Under the pieces are notes generated by a model, which did not search any database, was not told where the DNA came from, and was given only the letters and a program-made list of their open reading frames with translations. The position numbers and the translations under genes were made by a program. A DNA stretch of 64,000 nucleotides from Imbroritus primus (lineage in GTDB: Bacteria > Pseudomonadota > Gammaproteobacteria > Burkholderiales > Burkholderiaceae): assembly GCA_000272025.2 (NCBI GenBank), contig AKCV02000016.1:1-64000 (forward strand), given 5' to 3'. Positions within the stretch are counted from its first letter, which is position 1. Each line of letters opens with the position of its first letter. Shown in pieces: positions 10,116 through 18,380 of this stretch.

Positions 10116-11156
10116 TCACGCCGCGGCAGGGGGTGGCGGCGCGCAGCAATGGTTGACCTCGATATTGAGATGCGCCACCTGCTTCAGGTGGGCGAGGCGT
10201 ATCTTGTAGTGTGACGGCGGTTGCGGCTCCTGCGCGACCAGGCTGACCACGCACGCGTACTTGTCTCCCGACACGCGCCACGCGTGCAGGTCGGTCACAT
10301 GCACCCCCGGCTCAGCTTCGAGTGCCGCACGTACGCTTGCAACCACCGGTTGGTCCATATTGCGGTCGAGCAGGATGACCCCCGATTCGCGCAGCAATCC
10401 GAGCGCCCATTTGGTGATGACGATGGCGCCCACTACCCCGACGACCGGGTCCATCCACTGCCACGCAAAGAATTTGCCCGCCAGCAAAGCGACGATGGCG
10501 GCTATGGACGTCGCGGCATCTGCAAGCACGTGCAGGTACGCCGCGCGCAGATTCAGGTCATGATGTTCATGCGCAGCGACCTTGCCGGCCTGCGCCGCCA
10601 AGGCCGGACGATGCGCGTCGGCCGCGTGATCGTGATCGTGATCGTGGCTGTGGCCATGTGCGCCATGCCCGTGACCATGCCCATGGTCGTGGTCATGCGC
10701 GCCCATCAGCCAGAAGGCGCAGATCAGGTTCACCGCCAGCCCCACGACCGTGACGATCAATGCCTCGTCATAGTGGATGACGACCGGATTCCAGAGCCGC
10801 GCCACCGACTCGGTCACCATCATCAGCGCTACTCCACCCAGCATCATGGCGCTCGCAAAGGTCGACAGGATCTCGATTTTCCACGTCCCCAGCGCAAAGC
10901 GCGGATCGTCACCAAGCCGCCGGGCCACGACGTAGGCGCCGAGCGTGACGCCGAGCGCCAGCACATGCGAACTCATGTGCCAGCCATCGGCCAGCAGCGC
11001 CATCGAGCCGTACCACCAGCCCGCGACGATTTCCACGACCATCATCACCGCCGTCAGCAGCACCGCATACAGCGTACGCCGCTCGGCCTGCGGCCGGGCC
11101 ACGGCAAAGCGGTGCGAATGGCGCCATCGGGACAGGTCGTGCTGATGCAGTTCCAT
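10116..11156 (-). CDS. dmeF: Cation diffusion facilitator, DmeF-like divalent metal exporter
   Basis: 346-residue inner-membrane metal/proton antiporter. Six transmembrane segments are apparent, with likely metal ligands Asp57/His60 in the second (LLADGWHMSSH) and His209/Asp213 in the fifth (HVLAD). Between helices 4 and 5 lies a long His-rich loop (residues 154-182, repeated HDHD and HGHG). A cytoplasmic C-terminal domain follows. The ADGWHMSSH motif is typical of DmeF (Co/Ni export), so substrate preference is inferred from family. Its ATG begins 1 nt after the pyrF stop, so it is probably co-transcribed with pyrF. Confidence 0.85.
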   Translation of the reverse strand: MELHQHDLSRWRHSHRFAVARPQAERRTLYAVLLTAVMMVVEIVAGWWYGSMALLADGWHMSSHVLALGVTLGAYVVARRLGDDPRFALGTWKIEILSTFASAMMLGGVALMMVTESVARLWNPVVIHYDEALIVTVVGLAVNLICAFWLMGAHDHDHGHGHGHGAHGHSHDHDHDHAADAHRPALAAQAGKVAAHEHHDLNLRAAYLHVLADAATSIAAIVALLAGKFFAWQWMDPVVGVVGAIVITKWALGLLRESGVILLDRNMDQPVVASVRAALEAEPGVHVTDLHAWRVSGDKYACVVSLVAQEPQPPSHYKIRLAHLKQVAHLNIEVNHCCAPPPPAAA

Positions 11157-11157
11157 T

Positions 11158-11973
11158 TCAGGCGCGGTACTGATTGATGGCGTCGCGCGTCTCGAGAGCC
11201 GCCTGCCGTGCTGCCTTGGCAAAATCCTTGTCGCGGCTGGCATACAGGATGGCGCGCGACGAGTTGATCGCCATGCCCGTGCCGTCGGCCGTGCGGCCGG
11301 CGCGTACGGTGGCGGCGATATCGCCGCCCTGCGCACCGATGCCCGGTACCAGCAGCGGCATGTCGCCGACGATCTCGCGTACCTTAGCCAGTTCCTCGGG
11401 GAAGGTCGCGCCCACCACCAGGGCCAACTGACCCGTGGTATTCCAGCGCTCGCGCGCCAGCCGTGCGACGGTCTGGTACAGCGGTGCGCCGTGCACGTCC
11501 AGCGCCTGCAGGTCGCTGCCGCCGGCGTTCGAGGTGCGGCACAGCACAATCACGCCGCGCGTGTCGTAGGCCAAGTAAGGCTCGATCGAATCGAAACCCA
11601 TGTACGGATTGACCGTGACAGCATCCGCCTGGTAGCGCTCGAAGGCCTCGCGCGCATACTGTTCCGCGGTGGCACCGATGTCGCCGCGCTTGGCGTCGAG
11701 AATGACCGGAATGCCCGGATGGGCATCGTGGATATAGTGGATCAGCTGCTCCAGCTGGTCCTCCGCCCGCTGCGCGGCGAAATAGGCGATCTGCGGCTTG
11801 AAGGCACAGACGAGATCGGCCGTCGCGTCGACGATTTCACGGCAGAACGAGAAGATCGCACCGCCTGTACCGGTCAGCGAAACCGGCAGTTTGGTCGGAT
11901 CGGGGTCGAGCCCGACGCACAGCAGGGACTGGTTACGCTGCCACGCGGCAGACAATTGAGCGATGAAGGTCAT
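11158..11973 (-). CDS. pyrF: Orotidine 5'-phosphate decarboxylase
   Basis: Last step of de novo UMP synthesis, decarboxylation of OMP. The 271-residue protein is the longer type 2 PyrF. It has [14 protein letters not shown] near the N-terminus, the catalytic [11 protein letters not shown] motif, and [12 protein letters not shown] in the phosphate-binding region. The ATG at 11973 (MTFIAQL) was chosen; upstream in-frame codons give an implausible extension. dmeF follows with a 1-nt gap. Confidence 0.96.
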   Translation of the reverse strand: MTFIAQLSAAWQRNQSLLCVGLDPDPTKLPVSLTGTGGAIFSFCREIVDATADLVCAFKPQIAYFAAQRAEDQLEQLIHYIHDAHPGIPVILDAKRGDIGATAEQYAREAFERYQADAVTVNPYMGFDSIEPYLAYDTRGVIVLCRTSNAGGSDLQALDVHGAPLYQTVARLARERWNTTGQLALVVGATFPEELAKVREIVGDMPLLVPGIGAQGGDIAATVRAGRTADGTGMAINSSRAILYASRDKDFAKAARQAALETRDAINQYRA

Positions 11974-12138
11974 ATGCAGAAACCCGGAAACGTCCACAAG
12001 ACGGGCTCCGGCGGAGCGCACCATGCTTGCGGCACACGCTTCGATTTTACCTGCCCCGTGATATCTTTCACCCTGTTTGTTGCATTCCCCCATCCCCTGC
12101 CCACTCCTCGCCCACTATTTCCGCTCCCGCTCCAGCCA

Positions 12139-13017
12139 ATGCCCCACCTCTCACGCCGTGACCTCATCCTGCTCGTTCTGCTGACGCTGTGCTGGGGCAT
12201 CAACTGGCCCATCATGAAATACGGCGTGCGCAGCCTGCCCCCGCTCGAATTTCGGGGGCTCAGCGTAGCCGGCGGCATTCTCACCATGCTGGTCGTGCTG
12301 CGGCTGCGCGGCGAATCGCTGCGGGTGACGCGCGAGCAGTGGCCGGTCATCGTCAAGCTGGCCCTGAGCAATATGGTGGTGTGGCACTTGCTGTCCATCT
12401 TCGCCATCGCCATGCTGTCCTCCGGACGCTCTGCCATTCTGGCCTACACGATGCCGATCTGGGCCGCCCTATGGGGCCTGCTGCTCTTTCGCGAGCGCCT
12501 GGGTCCAGGCCTGTGGGCCGGCATCGCCTGCGCGCTGGCCGGCACGCTCCTGCTGCTCTCCGGCGAACTCGGCGCCCTAACCGGCAAGCCGCTCGGCCTG
12601 GTGCTGATGCTGATCTCCGCCGCCGCATGGGGGCTCGGCACGCAGATGATGAAGCGCGCCCATTTCGACATGCCGCTGACCGTGCTGACCTTCTGGATGC
12701 TGCTTGTCACGCTGGGCTTCATCCTGCTTGCCACACCATTTACGGCCGCTTGGCACTGGCCCAACGCTGGCGACTGGGCCGCCATCGCCTACAACGCGGT
12801 GATCGTGTTTGCCTTCTGCCACATCATCTGGTTCCGGCTCGCGCGCACCCTCCCGCCCGTGATGTCGAGCCTGTCGATCATGATGATTCCGGTCGTCGGC
12901 GTGTTCTCTGGCATGGTGCTGCTGGGTGAGGCGCCACACTGGCAGGACTACGCCGCCGTGGTCCTGATTCTGCTCGCTCTGGCCAGCGTCTTGTTTGCGC
13001 CACGGCTCGCCCGCTGA
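12139..13017 (+). CDS. EamA/DMT-family permease
   Basis: 292-residue integral membrane protein of the drug/metabolite transporter superfamily. It has about ten hydrophobic helices arranged as two EamA repeats (each near 140 residues). The opening segment LTLCWGINWPIMKYG is typical of the first repeat. Proteins of this family export amino acids or other metabolites, but the substrate cannot be deduced here. It is divergent from pyrF, with the start at ATG 12139 (MPHLSRRD). Confidence 0.85.
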   Translation: MPHLSRRDLILLVLLTLCWGINWPIMKYGVRSLPPLEFRGLSVAGGILTMLVVLRLRGESLRVTREQWPVIVKLALSNMVVWHLLSIFAIAMLSSGRSAILAYTMPIWAALWGLLLFRERLGPGLWAGIACALAGTLLLLSGELGALTGKPLGLVLMLISAAAWGLGTQMMKRAHFDMPLTVLTFWMLLVTLGFILLATPFTAAWHWPNAGDWAAIAYNAVIVFAFCHIIWFRLARTLPPVMSSLSIMMIPVVGVFSGMVLLGEAPHWQDYAAVVLILLALASVLFAPRLAR

Positions 13018-13042
13018 GGGCCTGGCGTCACCCAAGTTTCAC

Positions 13043-13071
13043 TTAACAACCCTGGCCGTTTGGGCTACACT
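13043..13071 (+). promoter_or_regulatory. Promoter of corA leader transcript
   Basis: TTAACA (13043-13048) and TACACT (13066-13071) are separated by exactly 17 nt. They match the sigma-70 consensus in 5/6 and 4/6 positions. Transcription would begin near 13078, leaving about 325 nt before the corA ATG. Confidence 0.65.
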
Positions 13072-13077
13072 CGCGGC

Positions 13078-13404
13078 CATCTCAATCTTCGGAGAAACTA
13101 CGTGGGCAGTAGCATCGGGGATTCAGGCAGTTCGCGCCCTGCGGGGCGACGCGCCATGAATTCCATGTCACTGCGGGCTGCGTAGCGGCAATGTGCCGCC
13201 TTGCCCGCAGACCATACTGCGGGCAAGGTTCGTCTTTCGTTCCTTCCCTGGTTGCCAATCGATCACGGCAAACGTCATCGTATCTGACCCTCGCGCCCAA
13301 CCCGCGATGCCAGAACGATCACGCTTGCTGATGCGCGTTCGCGCGCGCCATCGACGAACGACCCCGCCAGCGTCTCTCCCTCGCGACATCGAAAGGAGCC
13401 AGGG
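13078..13404 (+). promoter_or_regulatory. Long structured 5' leader of corA
   Basis: This gene-free stretch contains three short segments that can pair in alternative ways. Segment A is CTGCGGGC (13171-13178), segment B is TTGCCCGCAG (13201-13210) and segment C is CTGCGGGCAA (13217-13226). A with B closes a stem around the small hairpin GCGGCA-ATG-TGCCGC (13185-13199). B with C forms a perfect 10-bp hairpin with a 6-nt loop. A and C compete for B. Downstream (13227-13330) the strand is pyrimidine-rich without a long T-run. A 27-codon reading frame ends just after segment A. The layout resembles an attenuation leader; I matched it to no known riboswitch class. Confidence 0.5.
13102..13185 (+). 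CDS. Candidate leader peptide in corA 5' UTR
   Basis: 27-codon frame starting at GTG with GGAG 7 nt upstream (13091-13094). The product begins MGSSIGDSGSSRPAG and ends MSLRAA before TAG. Its last codons overlie pairing segment A of the leader, so a translating or stalled ribosome would free segment B to pair with segment C. That resembles the arrangement of mgtL in the mgtA leader, but no homology is claimed. It has no recognised domain. It rests on start-site quality and position only. Confidence 0.4.
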   Translation: MGSSIGDSGSSRPAGRRAMNSMSLRAA

Positions 13405-14367
13405 ATGATCAACCTGTTCGTCTTGCAAAAAGGCCGGCTCGCCCAAGAGCAGGTCGACGATCGCAACGAGCTGTTGCTGCACAAGCCCATCTGGATCGAC
13501 GTGGTCGACCCGGACGACGAAGAACTTGCCTGGATCAAGGAAGCCTACGGCGTCGCCCTGCCGGAACTCGAAGACCTTGGCGATCTCGAAGCGTCCGCCC
13601 GTTACTTCGAGGGCGAGGACGAGAACATCCATATCCGCACCGACTTCCTGCTGGCCGAGGACGATGCCTCGCGCAACGTGCGCGTCGCCTTCGTGCTCGC
13701 CAAGGACGTGCTGTTCTCCATCCACGACGAAGACCTGCCGGTGTTCCGCCTCGTGCGGCTGCGCGCCCGCATGCGCGCCGGTTCGGTGCGCAACGCCAAG
13801 GACGTGCTGATGGACCTGTACGCCACCGACGCGGAATACTCGGCCGACTCCATCGAGGAAATCTACGAAAGGCTCGAAGAAGCCAGCAAGCGCGTGCTCG
13901 CGGAGAACGTCACCGACGAAGCTGCCGCCGACGTGCTGGAAACCATCGCCCGCGAGGAAGACTTGAACGGCCGCATCCGCCGCAACGTCATGGACACGCG
14001 CCGTGCCATTTCCTTCCTGATGCGCAGCCAGATGCTGACCGCCGAACAGCAGGACGAAGCCCGCCAGATCATGCGCGACATCGACTCGCTGGAAAACCAC
14101 ACGGCCTTCCTCTTCGACAAGATCAACTTCCTGATGGACGCCACCGTCGGCTTCATCAACATTAACCAGAACAAGATCATCAAGCTGTTCTCGGTCGTGT
14201 CGGTCGGCCTGATGCCGCCGACACTGATCGCCAGCATCTACGGCATGAACTTCAAGTACATGCCAGAGTTCGACTGGGCCGCAGGATATCCGTGGGCGAT
14301 TGGCCTGATGGTCGTGTCCGCACTGCTGCCGCTGGCGTATTTCCGCAAGAAGGGTTGGCTGCGCTGA
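13405..14367 (+). CDS. corA: CorA-family magnesium/cobalt transporter
   Basis: 320-residue homopentameric Mg channel. A long N-terminal cytoplasmic domain with alpha-helical segments is followed by two C-terminal transmembrane helices. The signature YGMNF (GMN motif) sits in the loop after the first, and the protein ends in the basic tail FRKKGWLR. The ATG has a strong AAGGAG site. The central part is very rich in acidic residues, as expected for Mg sensing. It is a single gene behind the leader described above. Confidence 0.95.
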   Translation: MINLFVLQKGRLAQEQVDDRNELLLHKPIWIDVVDPDDEELAWIKEAYGVALPELEDLGDLEASARYFEGEDENIHIRTDFLLAEDDASRNVRVAFVLAKDVLFSIHDEDLPVFRLVRLRARMRAGSVRNAKDVLMDLYATDAEYSADSIEEIYERLEEASKRVLAENVTDEAAADVLETIAREEDLNGRIRRNVMDTRRAISFLMRSQMLTAEQQDEARQIMRDIDSLENHTAFLFDKINFLMDATVGFININQNKIIKLFSVVSVGLMPPTLIASIYGMNFKYMPEFDWAAGYPWAIGLMVVSALLPLAYFRKKGWLR

Positions 14368-14370
14368 TGC

Positions 14371-14399
14371 CTCACTCGCCTTGGAGTGACACTTTTTTG
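14371..14399 (+). terminator. Possible terminator after corA
   Basis: A short stem TCACTC / GAGTGA (14372-14377 and 14384-14389) is followed after 3 nt by six T residues. The stem is weak, so efficiency is uncertain. Confidence 0.5.
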
Positions 14400-14438
14400 C
14401 GTTTTCGACGCCATATTTCAGAAATTTCTTGAAGATAC

Positions 14439-14475
14439 GACTCGCCTTACCGTGTAAGGTCATTCCAGGCGAGTC
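14439..14475 (+). repeat. Inverted repeat upstream of the orphan gene
   Basis: GACTCGCCT (14439-14447) and AGGCGAGTC (14467-14475) are perfect 9-bp inverted arms about 50-90 nt before the 691-codon gene. The overlapping arms CCTTAC / GTAAGG allow an alternative hairpin. It could be an operator or a structured leader. Confidence 0.45.
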
Positions 14476-14526
14476 GGCCTGAGCAGTGCAGGACCTGCCT
14501 CGCCCCTAACGATATGGAGGCGAGGC

Positions 14527-16602
14527 ATGGCGGAGCCACTCGGCAGGACACAAAGCGGCAGCACGCCAGTAAAGACCCGGGTGCGCCTTGACATACCAGA
14601 GTACTCTCCCGAGGCACTCCCGGAGCACAACGCCCGCGAAATCAATCTGCTCCTGCTCGAGGCCGGGCCCAAGCGAATTGCGCATTTCCTTGCCAACACA
14701 GCCGAGTGGGCCAACGCCAAGTATGGCTATCTGGATCAACACGGGCGTTATCGTCTCGCCCTGTCGCTACGCGAGTATCTGGATGGCAAACCGGCGCTCA
14801 AAGCGCGCATGGAGCAGCTCGGCCTCAGCTACCAGGCTCTACCGGCACGGCCTGTACGGAACAGGAGGACATGTACAGCCTCCCCCAGCACCACACCCTC
14901 GAGCCAGGCCACTCACCCATGCAAACGCGCCATGCCATTGCCTTCCCCCGCGCGTGCGCTGCCCTGGAAGAATGCAGATACGCTGAACAGGTTTCTCCTG
15001 AGCGCTACTGCGGAGGATGTGCACCGCTTCACAAGCAACCCTGGAGACTGGGCCTTTACGCGGTATGCCTGTTGCGACGATCGCGGGCGGGAACGGACAT
15101 ATGATTCGCTGGCCCAGTATCTCCATGCCCAACCAGAACTGCGCGTACGGCTGCAGCAGCTTGGTATTGATTGTGCGGCGGTACCCGCAGTCAAACCGCC
15201 GACACAACCAACACGGCGCACACGATCGACGGCCAACATGGGGAAGACGCCTGCAGCCGAACCCGCAGCTGGCCCCACACCCCCGCGCACCGTCGAGGGC
15301 GCAACACCCCCATCCAGCGGTGGTGCTACGGTACCAGACCCCGTACTGACAATTCCGCACCACATCGCTACCGATGCGCCCACCCAGGCCGGCGCATCAG
15401 GCCGGCAAACCCTTGCGGATGCTTCGCCTCCCTCGATCACGCAAAAGCCCACTCTGGACGACGAGGTGGATCGGCATGCGGCATCGCCATCGGACATATC
15501 CGGCGGTTCCGATCGCCCGCCGATTTCACTTCCGGGCGGTTCAGCCGGGACCGTGGCCTCGACGACACCTCTGTCTCTAGAGGGAGGAGCAGGTAACAAC
15601 GTTGCGAGGCTTCTGCCTGAGCCCGCCCCCGTGCAAGATAACAACGAACCGCTGCCATGCCGTTTCGAAGTCGATTCCGCGCCATTGTTCAGGCCCGAAA
15701 CGGAAGTTCTGGCTGCAGTGATTGATCCGTCTGCTGCGCCCCCAATCTTGACTCATCTACGGGATCCCCGTGCCGAGTGGGACACAGCCGAACTCGACGA
15801 CATGAAAAAGGTCTTCCACGATTTTTCGGACAAGCATATTCAAATGCCGTTGCATCTGCTTAACACCCCAGGGGCACAATCCTACGCACTTGATATATCA
15901 GATGAAGAACTAGCCGCCATCCAAAGACAGTTAAGGAGCGCTGGCCCACACTCCGGGCAAGCTCTCACGTTCACCCTGTTCACCGCACACGGCAAGGAAT
16001 GGTATGCCGGCATCGTCATCCAGAGAGACCCTCCGCGCGCTCCGTGGTGGACACGCCTTTTGACAAACCTCGTCAGAAGACAATCTCCGGAACCAGCAAC
16101 CCCCACCGACACAAGGTCATTCGCGTTTTATCTCTTTGGAAAGACCAATCTGGCTGACTTGCATGACATCAAACTGCACATCGCGTTGAGCACAACGTTT
16201 CAGATTCCTATCGATCGCGTCGAGATCCATCCTGCTCCTCTGGATATTCCTGCTCAACGCATCTCGAGCATGCCTGATGCCGAACTCAACCTGAATGCCC
16301 AGCCATCGACGCCTAGTGTGGATGAAGGTCCGCTACCGCAAGGCGAGAGCCCGATTACTATTCACACGAGTGGCGAGACAGAGGCTCCCTCACCAAATCC
16401 AGTATCCATCAGCAACAGCTGTTTGCTCACTGTCCATATGGTGCGCGAGTTTGATGCCAACAGGGAGCACTACAAGAACTCAAGACCCCAGGAGGTGGTG
16501 CAGGCGATCAGCCAACGCTGGAGAAAACTTCGAATGGAAGACTGCAGGCAAGTATGGACGCAGCTGCAAGAGATGATGTCCAGCGCGCGCAAAATGCCTT
16601 GA
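14527..16602 (+). CDS. Orphan multidomain protein with duplicated N-terminal module
   Basis: 691-residue protein I do not recognise. A GGAGG site precedes the ATG. Residues 36-105 and 150-220 are two copies of one module: compare AHFLANTAEWANAKYGYLD with VHRFTSNPGDWAFTRYACC, each followed by a LxxYL helix and a QLGI/QLGL ending. Residues 221-380 are a Pro/Thr/Ser/Gly-rich, probably disordered linker. Residues 385-691 form a mixed alpha/beta domain with HGKEWYAGIVIQR (488-500), SFAFYLFGK (531-539) and SNSCLLTVHM (629-638). There is no signal peptide or membrane span. GC is low for this genome (29 of 60 bases at 15841-15900), suggesting transfer. The linker and modular form recall secreted effectors, but no function is assigned. 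Confidence 0.75.
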   Translation: MAEPLGRTQSGSTPVKTRVRLDIPEYSPEALPEHNAREINLLLLEAGPKRIAHFLANTAEWANAKYGYLDQHGRYRLALSLREYLDGKPALKARMEQLGLSYQALPARPVRNRRTCTASPSTTPSSQATHPCKRAMPLPSPARALPWKNADTLNRFLLSATAEDVHRFTSNPGDWAFTRYACCDDRGRERTYDSLAQYLHAQPELRVRLQQLGIDCAAVPAVKPPTQPTRRTRSTANMGKTPAAEPAAGPTPPRTVEGATPPSSGGATVPDPVLTIPHHIATDAPTQAGASGRQTLADASPPSITQKPTLDDEVDRHAASPSDISGGSDRPPISLPGGSAGTVASTTPLSLEGGAGNNVARLLPEPAPVQDNNEPLPCRFEVDSAPLFRPETEVLAAVIDPSAAPPILTHLRDPRAEWDTAELDDMKKVFHDFSDKHIQMPLHLLNTPGAQSYALDISDEELAAIQRQLRSAGPHSGQALTFTLFTAHGKEWYAGIVIQRDPPRAPWWTRLLTNLVRRQSPEPATPTDTRSFAFYLFGKTNLADLHDIKLHIALSTTFQIPIDRVEIHPAPLDIPAQRISSMPDAELNLNAQPSTPSVDEGPLPQGESPITIHTSGETEAPSPNPVSISNSCLLTVHMVREFDANREHYKNSRPQEVVQAISQRWRKLRMEDCRQVWTQLQEMMSSARKMP

Positions 16603-16683
16603 CTATCGCTCAGGAATCCAGGCGGACATCAACCGCTGAGCTGACACATCCGCGCGAAATGTGGCTTCGAGTACGCTACAAGC

Positions 16684-17418
16684 CTATTCATCCGGCAACG
16701 CCGCCGCCCCCATCCGCCGCGCGATCACCCCTGCCTTCCAGCGGAAGTTGATGCGTACATTGGCACAGTAACGCTTCTGGTCGAAACACTTGGGGGCGGG
16801 CAATGCCGCAGCGAGGCGGGCAGCCTGGCCGACGCCCAGCTTGCTGGCGGGGACCTTGAAGTAGTGTCGGGCTGCGGCTTCGGCACCGAAAATGCCCTCG
16901 CCCCATTCGACGGAATTCAGGTAGATCTCGAAGATGCGCTGCTTGTCGAGCCAGAACTCGAGCATCCAGGTGATCAGCAACTCCTGTCCCTTGCGCAGGT
17001 AATTTTTTTCGCTTGAGAGGAACAGGTTCTTGGCGAGTTGCTGCGTGATGGTGGAGCCGCCGGAGACGATGCGCCCGCGCTGGCGGTTCTTCTCCAGGGC
17101 ATCAAGCATGGCATCCAGCTCAAAACCAGGATGGTTGACGAAGCCGGCATCCTCGCTAGCGATGATGGCGCGCTTGAGATTGCGGGAAATCGCGTTGTAC
17201 GGCACCCAGCGGCGATCAACGCCGCAACTCCAGAAGTTGAGGCCGCACAGGCGGTCGCGTTCGGCGCGCATGAAGGCGGTGCTGCCCGGATTGATCCATT
17301 GCCACGTGGCGATCTGCACGAAGTAAAACACCTGCGTCGCCACCACTCCGGCGAACAGGCAGGTCAGCAGGTAGGTGAGCCAGCGGCCCGGCCCGCCGCT
17401 GCGGGCGTTCTTTTTCAT
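16684..17418 (-). CDS. mtgA: Monofunctional peptidoglycan glycosyltransferase
   Basis: MtgA (244 residues) polymerises lipid II glycan strands. It has one N-terminal membrane anchor (about residues 13-35) followed by a single GT51 domain. The catalytic Glu89 lies in [14 protein letters not shown], and [17 protein letters not shown] and the helix with [12 protein letters not shown] are conserved. No transpeptidase domain is present. It is downstream of aroE on the same strand, as in other Burkholderiaceae. Confidence 0.95.
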   Translation of the reverse strand: MKKNARSGGPGRWLTYLLTCLFAGVVATQVFYFVQIATWQWINPGSTAFMRAERDRLCGLNFWSCGVDRRWVPYNAISRNLKRAIIASEDAGFVNHPGFELDAMLDALEKNRQRGRIVSGGSTITQQLAKNLFLSSEKNYLRKGQELLITWMLEFWLDKQRIFEIYLNSVEWGEGIFGAEAAARHYFKVPASKLGVGQAARLAAALPAPKCFDQKRYCANVRINFRWKAGVIARRMGAAALPDE

Positions 17419-17504
17419 GCGTGGCGGAAGACGGATGCGGTAGTCGATGGATGGCGAGAGCGTATCACGCTGCCGGGCACATCAATGCTGCCCGGCACGT
17501 CTGC

Positions 17505-18368
17505 TTATTGCAGGCCACGTCGCAGGTCGGCCAGCACTGGCGCGGTATCTGGCCGCACGCCCCGCCAGATGGCAAACGCTTCGGCAGCCTGCTCGACCAG
17601 CATGCCCAGGCCATCCGCCGTGCGCGCGCCATGTGTGGCCGCGAAGCGCATGAAGACGGTGGGCTCGGCATCGTACATCATGTCGTAGGCCAGCGCGCCG
17701 GGCGCGATGCAGTCCGACGCCAGCGGCGGCACTTCGGACTGGAGACTGCCGGCCGTGGCGTTGATGATGACATCAAAGGGCGCATCGAACGGTGCCCCCT
17801 CTGCCGCCAGCTCGTCGTAGCCGCCGCCCCAGACCGCACACGCCGGTGTGCCGGCCATGTCGCGGTACCCCTGCGCCAGGGCTTCTGCCTTGGAGCCGGT
17901 GCGATTCACAATGCCGAGCGCAGCGGGTTGCGCTTCGATCAGCGGCAGCAAGGCACCGCGCGCCGCACCGCCGGCGCCGAGCAGGAGAATGCGGCGGTCC
18001 TTGAGCGGCACGCCCAGGTTATGTTCGATGTCGCGCACCAGACCGATACCGTCGGTATTGTCCCCATGCCAACCCGCGGCGTCGCGCCACATGGTGTTGA
18101 CAGCGCCGGCCAGCCGGGCGCGCGGTGTCAGCGCGTCCGCCAGCACATGGGCTTCAAGCTTGAAGGGGACGGTCACGTTGATGCCTTTGCCGCCATGCTC
18201 GAAAAATGCTGTCACGGTCGCGACGAAGCCGTCGAGCGGCGCAAGCAGCCGGTCATACCGCAAGGCTTGCCCGGTCTGCGCAGCAAATGCGGCATGGATC
18301 AGGGGCGATTTGCTGTGGGCAATCGGATTGCCAACGACGGCGTAGCGATCAGGAACGGGCTGTGACAT
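17505..18368 (-). CDS. aroE: Shikimate dehydrogenase (NADP)
   Basis: AroE (287 residues) reduces 3-dehydroshikimate to shikimate. The N-terminus has the substrate motif [15 protein letters not shown], followed by [12 protein letters not shown] with the catalytic Lys. NADP-binding elements are [13 protein letters not shown] and [11 protein letters not shown]. It starts at ATG 18368, 12 nt after the TonB-like gene, so the two are probably co-transcribed. The window also holds aroQ, the preceding step of the pathway. Confidence 0.96.
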   Translation of the reverse strand: MSQPVPDRYAVVGNPIAHSKSPLIHAAFAAQTGQALRYDRLLAPLDGFVATVTAFFEHGGKGINVTVPFKLEAHVLADALTPRARLAGAVNTMWRDAAGWHGDNTDGIGLVRDIEHNLGVPLKDRRILLLGAGGAARGALLPLIEAQPAALGIVNRTGSKAEALAQGYRDMAGTPACAVWGGGYDELAAEGAPFDAPFDVIINATAGSLQSEVPPLASDCIAPGALAYDMMYDAEPTVFMRFAATHGARTADGLGMLVEQAAEAFAIWRGVRPDTAPVLADLRRGLQ

Positions 18369-18380
18369 AGGGACCTCGGT

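Noticed and set aside
13078-13330. Known riboswitch classes (M-box, yybP-ykoY) for the corA leader
   Set aside because: I could not find the conserved sequence blocks of either class. The alternative-hairpin reading explains the visible pairings better.
14400-14526. hrpII-type box upstream of the orphan gene that would mark a type III effector
   Set aside because: A TTCG occurs near 14405, but no second TTCG follows at the required 16-nt spacing.
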